Shown here: piece after piece, positions 34,884-40,081 of the stretch | Position numbering within the stretch: position 1 is the first letter of the stretch | How the letters are laid out: each line of letters begins with the position of its first letter | DNA from: Leptospirales bacterium | GTDB lineage: Bacteria; Spirochaetota; Leptospiria; Leptospirales; Leptospiraceae | Direction: 5' to 3' | Assembly (NCBI GenBank): GCA_013297885.1 | Contig: JAAFIR010000041.1 | Span: 1-40,081, forward strand | DNA length: 40,081 bases | The notes under the pieces: generated by a model | Told to the model about the DNA's origin: nothing | The model's database searches: none | Seen by the model: the letters and a program-made list of their open reading frames with translations, nothing else | Position numbers and translations under genes: made by a program

Positions 34884-35642
34884 TTGAGTTCAAATAAAGA
34901 TAAAAAAACCTTTTCTTTAAAGTTTAAAATGCTTTTGGGATTTATAGGTTTAAATCTAATTCTATCGACTTTACTTGGATTTGTTTTATTTCAAGTTTCA
35001 AATAATATTTATTACAAATCATTTTTAAATCATAAAAAATCTTTAGGAATTTCTATTGCAAATTCAATTGATGCAACTAAATACCAAACTTTTTATAATA
35101 AAAAATCAATCGGGGATCCTGAATTTAAAAGGTATTTGGAATTTATTAGATCAGTTGCTAAAAACGAAAAATTTATAACTTGGATTTATACTCTTGGTTA
35201 TGATGAGAAAAATGATAGATTAATTTATGCAATTGATGCTTCACCCTCTGACGTTGAAGCTATCTGGATCGGTAGTGAATTTTTAGGTATAAAAACTTTT
35301 ATAAATAATCGAAATAATATTTCAATTAGCTATGACTCAATTGAATATGAAGAAAAATTAGAAATTAATTTTAAAAATAAAAAATTTCATATTGAAATTG
35401 ATCAAAATAATAAAGAAATATATATCAACAAAGAAAAAGTATTAAGCATAATTCAATCTAATCCATTAGCTGGTGTAACCAATCTTTGTTTAAGTTTGGC
35501 CGCATTCACTTCAAATCGTTCAAAAGAAAATATAAAACTTGCTTTGGAAAAAACAACTGTCAAAGATATTAAAAACTGGACTTTTGAAAATATAGGAACA
35601 AGCTTGCACCAAATGAGACGTCAAGCTTTCTCTTATACTTAA
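34884..35642 (+). CDS. Membrane protein with extracytoplasmic sensor-like region, no output domain
   Basis: 252 aa from a TTG with GAGGAA upstream. A transmembrane segment at about 18-40 is followed by a helical and mixed region (45-130) reminiscent of the single-helix periplasmic sensors of chemoreceptors, adenylate cyclases and GGDEF proteins (NSIDATKYQTFY, KNEKFITWIYTLGYDEKNDR). No HAMP, cyclase, GGDEF or kinase domain follows; the last ~60 residues (VTNLCLSLAAFTSN... QMRRQAFSYT) look unrelated. It may be a truncated receptor or an extracytoplasmic partner of one. Family not identified. Confidence 0.55.
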   Translation: MSSNKDKKTFSLKFKMLLGFIGLNLILSTLLGFVLFQVSNNIYYKSFLNHKKSLGISIANSIDATKYQTFYNKKSIGDPEFKRYLEFIRSVAKNEKFITWIYTLGYDEKNDRLIYAIDASPSDVEAIWIGSEFLGIKTFINNRNNISISYDSIEYEEKLEINFKNKKFHIEIDQNNKEIYINKEKVLSIIQSNPLAGVTNLCLSLAAFTSNRSKENIKLALEKTTVKDIKNWTFENIGTSLHQMRRQAFSYT

Positions 35643-35684
35643 TTTTGTGGGGGGAAAAGCAACAAGAAGGTAAAAAAGAGATTT

Positions 35685-35711
35685 ACCCTCTTAGCTGACG
35701 GGTAAGAGGGT
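35685..35711 (+). terminator. Strong hairpin, possible terminator
   Basis: ACCCTCTTA (35685-35693) and TAAGAGGGT (35703-35711) form a perfect 9-bp stem with a 9-base loop, 42 bases after the preceding stop codon. No T-run follows, so rho-independent termination is uncertain. Confidence 0.4.
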
Positions 35712-35762
35712 AGAAGAAAGAATGTCTTTAGTACCTCTTGAATACGGAAAACAATGGTTTTT

Positions 35763-36476
35763 ATGAAAAAAATATTACTAATATTGATTTTGCTATTTTT
35801 AGTTGGGAATTGCGGTACATTTTTTACAATCCAACATTTAGACTATAATGCAAATAAAAAATTTTGGAATTCAAGAATATCCGGTGCGCCAGTTATTTAT
35901 TCTGGCACTCGATTCGATGGATATTATCTACTTGTTTCGGTCTGGGCAGTGAGTCCTTTAGCAATACCATTGTTTATGGATTTACCACTCTGTGTTGTAG
36001 CGGATACTTTACTTTTACCACTTACAATTCCGATTCATTATCAGCATAAATCAATCCGACAAAAAGATAGATTCACTGTAAAAGAACTCTTATATGCAAG
36101 TAGAACTGGCGACATAGAAAACGTACGTTTTTTTATTCAAACCGCAGACCATAAATTAGATATTAATTCTGTCGATGAATTTGGCACCAGTTCCCTAATG
36201 GAAGCCACGCGCCAAGGAGAGTTAGAAACAGTTATGTTCTTAATGGAGCACGGAGCAAATGTAAATAGCAAAGATTTTTCTGGAAATACGGCATTGCATT
36301 TCCCTGAAAATTTATCCACTGTGTATCCAGGGGATAATGACTCTTATGTGAAAATAATCGAGTATTTGATCCGAAGAAAAGCTGATATTACGATTAGAAA
36401 TAATGATGGTAAAACAGCAGTCGATCTTGCGTATGAAGGTGGAAACAAGGAACGAATAGCTGCTTTCCGAAAATGA
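35763..36476 (+). CDS. YceK/YidQ-like lipoprotein with ankyrin repeats
   Basis: 237 aa from the ATG at 35763 (MKKILLILILLFL); an ATG three codons earlier at 35754 is possible. The lipobox LVGNC gives a lipid-anchored N-terminus. Residues about 40-95 match the YceK/YidQ family: YSGTRFDGYYLL, then MDLPLCVVADTLLLPLTIP, resembling LDLP-x-S-x-x-x-DTLLLP. From about 110 to the end are roughly three ankyrin repeats (FGTSSLMEATRQGELETVMF, GANVNSKDFSGNTALHF, RKADITIRNNDGKTAVDLAY). Likely an envelope protein-binding module. Less AT-rich than its left neighbours, as is the gene after it. Confidence 0.75.
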   Translation: MKKILLILILLFLVGNCGTFFTIQHLDYNANKKFWNSRISGAPVIYSGTRFDGYYLLVSVWAVSPLAIPLFMDLPLCVVADTLLLPLTIPIHYQHKSIRQKDRFTVKELLYASRTGDIENVRFFIQTADHKLDINSVDEFGTSSLMEATRQGELETVMFLMEHGANVNSKDFSGNTALHFPENLSTVYPGDNDSYVKIIEYLIRRKADITIRNNDGKTAVDLAYEGGNKERIAAFRK

Positions 36477-36480
36477 ATCT

Positions 36481-38379
36481 TTATTTCTGAAGTAACCAAG
36501 GCACAATGCCAATCGACCAACTATGCGCAAGACTGGCATTAGCCTCTGTCTTTTCATAGATTGTACCAAAGTCGCGGGCGATCGGTCCATAGTATTCGCG
36601 AATGAACTTCATTGAACGTTCAATGGAAACGTACCTGAGAGCATTTGCTATAAAATACGCAAAATAGGGAGTAACCCGTTTTCGAAGATTGCCATTGGAG
36701 ATTTCTGCTTCTAAATACGACAATGCTTCTAGTCTTTTATCCTTTCCAGATGAGCAGGTAATCGCTGTTGCACTCGCATGTGGACTATTTTTGCTTTCTT
36801 TAAACGTTAGTGAATATGCCTCCCCTGTCCAGAATGCTGCATCGAATACACTGGCTTGGATTGCTAAATTCGGAGCCATGGTATCGCAAAGTTCAGACCA
36901 CCAAGCATTACAGACTGCATGCGGACTTATATCATCAATGGGCATGCGACTTGCAGCAACCATTGCATCAGTCGGATCCCAATCAGTAAAATACCAGCCG
37001 CGCATACCCTGAATTAGTCCGTCTTGTAGATAATGCTTCGTCCAAAACTCTATAGAATTATTGACTACAGACTTTACAAGAGGGTCTCGCTTCAATTCGG
37101 GATCATGTTCAATTGCAGTCAAGCAAAAGGAAAGATGGAAGGTGGGTATTGGTAAGTATTCACCTGGTGTCCATATAGGCCAAGCTCCACTTATCATTCC
37201 ATTTTTTGGATCATAGGATTTTGCAATCTGATGAAGAGCCAAATCTATCACTTCTAAATTATTAGTTAGTGACCGAAGAGCTTTAGAACTCATTCTGAGA
37301 TCACCAGTCCATTGCGATCTCTCTCGCCAACAAGTATCGACCACTCCACCATCAACACAGGCAATGAGATTATTTCTACATGCCTCTATGATTGGATAAT
37401 CGACTGTATCCGCAATGACAGTTTTCCATTCTAGTGGATATTCTCTTCGCCAGCCTTTCAGTATTGGTTTCGTTGTATTCACTTCATATAGTACATGGAC
37501 ATACCGACACCCACGAAATCCAAATACTCCTGTTTGAATTTCCTCTACGAATGCATCCGCCATCTGCACTTTTGCACGAGAAGACGTAGCAACTGCTTCA
37601 TCGAAAGAGGAAACTTCACTGTAAGTCAAAACACATTCTGAGTTTTCAGTTTTGATTTCAAAGCGGTATAATGCTATTTGTCCCAGATCGAAAGTCTCAC
37701 AAATTAAATCACAGGGCTGTTCCTCTCTAACGTACAATGCAATATTAGCCGCAGTCGATGGTTTAAATGCTTTTTGCTTTAGAACTTTTATGATTGTACT
37801 TTGAATAAGTTTCAATTCAATTGGAATGAAGTTAGAACGGGAAATCGGTGATAATAGAATTTTCCAATCAGTAAAGAGTTTGGCTGGAACTAGAGATATA
37901 TCAGTATTATGCGCCTTTGTAACAATTGTTTGGCGGGGTAGCTGCTCGCAAACTTTTGCACCGAAGTGGATCTTATTTTCTATAGAGCATTTCCATTCTT
38001 TTTCAGAAGGTAATCCCACAAAAAAGGGATCTTCGAATAGACATCGGAAGTAAACACGAGTAGCCGCTGGATTCATCCAATGCAAACGCACGAGGACTTC
38101 GGTAGCATTTTTTGTTTCATACCAATAGTCTGCCAACGCTTCTCCGTTAGCACATCTATGCCCACCATCACCGATAAATTTTCCATCTACCCAGACTTCA
38201 TACGGAAAATTGCTCGCAAGCGTAAGTGGCTCGCCGCCAGTAGTTGTGAAGTTGTAAATTCTTTCCGGAACATCGTCATTGACTAACGATTTAGCCCAGA
38301 GAAATTTTTCTTTTGCAATTACTAGTGTTTCTTCGTTATTAAAAAAGGAATTCGTTTTGCTTTGTTTCATACTCTTCAT
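36481..38379 (-). CDS. GH78-like (alpha-L-rhamnosidase family) glycoside hydrolase
   Basis: 632 aa. The six-hairpin glycosidase signature of alpha-L-rhamnosidases is visible in CWRERSQWTGDLRMSSKALR, matching the family's C-P-x-R-D-E-R-x-G-W-x-G-D line, with EYLPIPTFHLS and RGWYFTDWDPTDAM further on. N-terminal residues 60-130 resemble the beta-sandwich sugar-binding part (FPYEVWVDGKFIGDGGHRCA). No signal peptide is seen, so a cytoplasmic role is likely. Composition is clearly richer in G and C than most of the window, which suggests transfer. Starts 8 bases after the stump of a response-regulator gene on the same strand. Start at the second Met (38370) is equally possible. Substrate is not certain. 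Confidence 0.75.
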   Translation of the reverse strand: MKSMKQSKTNSFFNNEETLVIAKEKFLWAKSLVNDDVPERIYNFTTTGGEPLTLASNFPYEVWVDGKFIGDGGHRCANGEALADYWYETKNATEVLVRLHWMNPAATRVYFRCLFEDPFFVGLPSEKEWKCSIENKIHFGAKVCEQLPRQTIVTKAHNTDISLVPAKLFTDWKILLSPISRSNFIPIELKLIQSTIIKVLKQKAFKPSTAANIALYVREEQPCDLICETFDLGQIALYRFEIKTENSECVLTYSEVSSFDEAVATSSRAKVQMADAFVEEIQTGVFGFRGCRYVHVLYEVNTTKPILKGWRREYPLEWKTVIADTVDYPIIEACRNNLIACVDGGVVDTCWRERSQWTGDLRMSSKALRSLTNNLEVIDLALHQIAKSYDPKNGMISGAWPIWTPGEYLPIPTFHLSFCLTAIEHDPELKRDPLVKSVVNNSIEFWTKHYLQDGLIQGMRGWYFTDWDPTDAMVAASRMPIDDISPHAVCNAWWSELCDTMAPNLAIQASVFDAAFWTGEAYSLTFKESKNSPHASATAITCSSGKDKRLEALSYLEAEISNGNLRKRVTPYFAYFIANALRYVSIERSMKFIREYYGPIARDFGTIYEKTEANASLAHSWSIGIVPWLLQK

Positions 38380-38387
38380 ATAACAAG

Positions 38388-38585
38388 TCAGGGAAGCTTT
38401 ATTTTCAGAAGCTCAGAATTTTTTTTTAGAGGGGCTACTGTTGATTTTGCGACTAAGTCTTTTCGTCCTAATAGTTGAATGAGTTTTTCAGTTAGGATAT
38501 TTCGATTGAGTGGTTTTAAAATAAAAGAATTTATTTTAAGTTTTCCAAGATATAGAACAACCTCGCTATCAATATTCCTAATTAG
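38388..38585 (-). pseudogene. 3' stump of a response-regulator gene cut by the insertion sequence
   Basis: A frame ending TGA at 38388-38390 reads IDSEVVLYLGKLKINSFILK, PLNRNILTEKLIQLLGRKD, then VAKSTVAPLKKN. FILKPLNRNILTEKL is the last strand-helix of a receiver domain with its conserved Lys-Pro. The frame runs into the insertion sequence end at about 38585 and has no start. The missing N-terminal part, including the phospho-Asp, should lie beyond the element, outside this window. Its stop is 8 bases before the GH78-like gene, so the pair may once have been one operon. Confidence 0.6.
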
Positions 38586-40081
38586 GGTTTACTGAAAAAC
38601 TCAGCTCGAAATTTGTTTTTCAAAGAAAATCAATTTAAATACAGAAAAATAGTTCGCAAAAAAATTAGACAAAAGATCTCGTAGTCTTTTTTCTAAATTC
38701 ATCACTAGAACGATGAGTCCGATTACTGATTTCGAAGTTGCTTCAAGTTTTGCCATAATGCGCCCTAGACTGTAACGTCTTTTTGCTTCTCCGAATTTTC
38801 CTTCTATCGGATTTCGAATGGAAGTTCTCGCTTGACCTTCATCAATTAATTCTACAGGCATCATTCCTAAAGTTATTGTAATTCCATTTTCTTTGCAAAA
38901 TTTTTTATTTTCTTTGTTATGATAAATTTGATCCGCTGCGATTACTTTTGGAAAGACTCCGTGAATGGCAAAATAATTTTCTGCATGTTCTTTCAACAAA
39001 GTCGATTCATTGAAATTTTCCCAAGAATGTTTTTCTAATCTTGTAAATCCATCCTTCAAAGAAAAAGTTATCTTCGATCCAAATTCAACATTGGATGATA
39101 CCTTGCCTCGAACGATTGGTCTTATATGCGGCTGTGAAATGCTCACGATGCGAAATTCAATTCTATGTTTTTTTTCAACGAACATTTCTTGTTGCTGTCT
39201 GTGCAATTCGCAAATCACAAGTAGATCTTTGTATTCTTTCTTTTTTAAACACTGTAAAATTTTTGGATTATCATCAACTAACTTTGTTATATGTTTTAAA
39301 TCACGAGATACATATTCAAGCTGATTTTTCAACGTTTTACGCACTATTTTATACTTTGGTTTCTTCTTACCTATGAATACCAAAAATTTTTTCCTCGCAA
39401 TTTCACGATACGTTCTTGGCTTAGGAATTAATTTTGCGGTATGATTATAAATTTTATCGATCAACAATTCTAACTTTTCTCTAGCTTCGTTTAAGAGTGA
39501 TATGTCCGTAGGATAACGAATGTCCGCTGGTGCACAAGTCGCGTCCAATAAAAGCACGCCATCATTTTTATTTTCATCTTCACTCTTTTTACTTTTATCA
39601 ATTTTATTTTCTTGCGACTCTGAATTTTTCTCTTCTGGCTTTTTTTCCTGATTCAATTCAGCCAGATTGATAACCAACTCATTTATCTCATTCATCATTT
39701 CTAAATTTATTCGCTTCCGAAAATGAACCATCATACTCGAATCAAAAGGAGGTTCAATTTGAAATTCACGAAATCCTAAAAAAAATTGCAAGTAAGCATT
39801 TTCTGTTATTTGAGATACAGTCTCTTCATCTGAAAAGCCACATCTCTCTTTCACAATCAAAGCACCGAGTGCAGTCCGCAACTTCAACGCAGGCGCTCCT
39901 TTCTTCTCCGAAAATATTTTAGAATATTTTTCTTCGATCTTATCCCATGGAATTATTAGAGTTGTTGCAAAATAACAAATCGTCTTAAAAAAAACTTGTA
40001 CAAAAACAGTAGAATAATTTATTTTCCATATGAAAGATATAGAAAAGATTTTAAAAAAGAAAAGGTTATGTCTTGCGTTGA
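38585..40081 (-). mobile_element. IS5/IS1182-like insertion sequence, incomplete in window
   Basis: The left end is marked by GGGTTTACTGAAAAACTC at about 38585-38602; the transposase stop codon is inside this end sequence. The transposase runs towards the right and no matching inverted end (GAGTTTTTCAG...) is seen before 40081, so the other end is outside the window. Inserted in a response-regulator gene. A 13-base ACTGAAAAACTCA string also occurs inverted in the response-regulator stump at 38498-38511. Confidence 0.65.
38601..39887 (-). CDS. DDE transposase, IS5/IS1182 type (5' end unclear)
   Basis: At least 428 aa from TTG 39887. The DDE catalytic residues are visible: VLLLDATCAPADIRYPTD (first Asp), VIAADQIYHNKEN (second Asp), and RNPIEGKFGEAKRRYSLGRI (Glu). 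The N-terminal DUF772-type domain includes LKLRTALGALIVKERCGFSD and QFFLGFREFQ. The same frame is open beyond this start and contains the family's IPWDKIEEKYSKIF just upstream (to about 39965), but there is no ATG, GTG or TTG there before the window end. So the natural start is either outside the window or lost. A charged Lys/Glu linker near residue 100 is variable in this family. Confidence 0.85.
   Translation of the reverse strand: MKLRTALGALIVKERCGFSDEETVSQITENAYLQFFLGFREFQIEPPFDSSMMVHFRKRINLEMMNEINELVINLAELNQEKKPEEKNSESQENKIDKSKKSEDENKNDGVLLLDATCAPADIRYPTDISLLNEAREKLELLIDKIYNHTAKLIPKPRTYREIARKKFLVFIGKKKPKYKIVRKTLKNQLEYVSRDLKHITKLVDDNPKILQCLKKKEYKDLLVICELHRQQQEMFVEKKHRIEFRIVSISQPHIRPIVRGKVSSNVEFGSKITFSLKDGFTRLEKHSWENFNESTLLKEHAENYFAIHGVFPKVIAADQIYHNKENKKFCKENGITITLGMMPVELIDEGQARTSIRNPIEGKFGEAKRRYSLGRIMAKLEATSKSVIGLIVLVMNLEKRLRDLLSNFFANYFSVFKLIFFEKQISS

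Noticed and set aside
36689-37012. 107-codon plus-strand open frame inside the GH78-like gene
   Set aside because: Antisense to a gene with clear family motifs, no ribosome site.

Overview
The window is strongly AT-rich bacterial DNA, probably from a low-GC, Leptospira-like spirochaete (inference). The support is a FlgN-like/FlgK/FlgL/FliW/CsrA flagellar operon and fliG, an LPS-heptose gene (hldD) that points to an LPS-bearing diderm, many short lipoprotein-type signals, TCA-cycle genes, and an ORF resembling the Leptospira DUF1564 family. No rRNA, tRNA or CRISPR array was seen.

Layout. 1-8.1 kb: a small secreted protein, a BCP-type peroxiredoxin, a membrane-anchored DsbA-like oxidoreductase followed by mdh, a LURP-one-like protein, a small-membrane-protein/HDAC-family/SDR operon, and a STAS/J-domain pair. 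8.1-18.1 kb: one tightly packed minus-strand operon of eight genes: divergent CheA, CheW, ParA-type ATPase, soluble MCP, secreted TPR-NHL-VWA protein, secreted TPR protein with a FlgT-like C-terminus, an ALDH-fold protein lacking its catalytic Cys and Glu, and a GT2 glycosyltransferase. It has no cheY, cheB or cheR. 18.5-23.5 kb: a lipocalin, then csrA, fliW, flgL, flgK and a flgN-like gene with a candidate sigma-28 promoter. 23.5-26.4 kb: an accessory patch with a tandem zinc-ribbon gene broken by an A6 frameshift, a decayed TdeIII-type restriction system and a DUF1564-like ORF. 26.6-34.6 kb: hldD, a FIST sensor with a hybrid histidine kinase, an inositol-monophosphatase-family gene, fliG, a lipoprotein, a Uma2 remnant, and a citrate synthase homologue with two altered catalytic positions. 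34.9-40.1 kb: a truncated-looking sensor, a YceK/ankyrin lipoprotein, a GH78-like glycosidase of less AT-rich composition, the stump of a response regulator, and an IS5/IS1182-like element running to the window end.

The most novel-looking signals are two. (1) A family of at least seven intergenic elements shares a fixed skeleton (GGGCG/A start, a central GGGCTTTTCGCTACTTCT-like core, a CAATCCCTnnnGCTT end) and two hairpin arms whose sequences differ between copies but remain self-complementary. (2) The eight-gene chemosensory operon joins a signalling array to envelope TPR/NHL/VWA proteins, a pseudo-ALDH and a glycosyltransferase. All functional statements rest on reading motifs by eye; no database search was possible.
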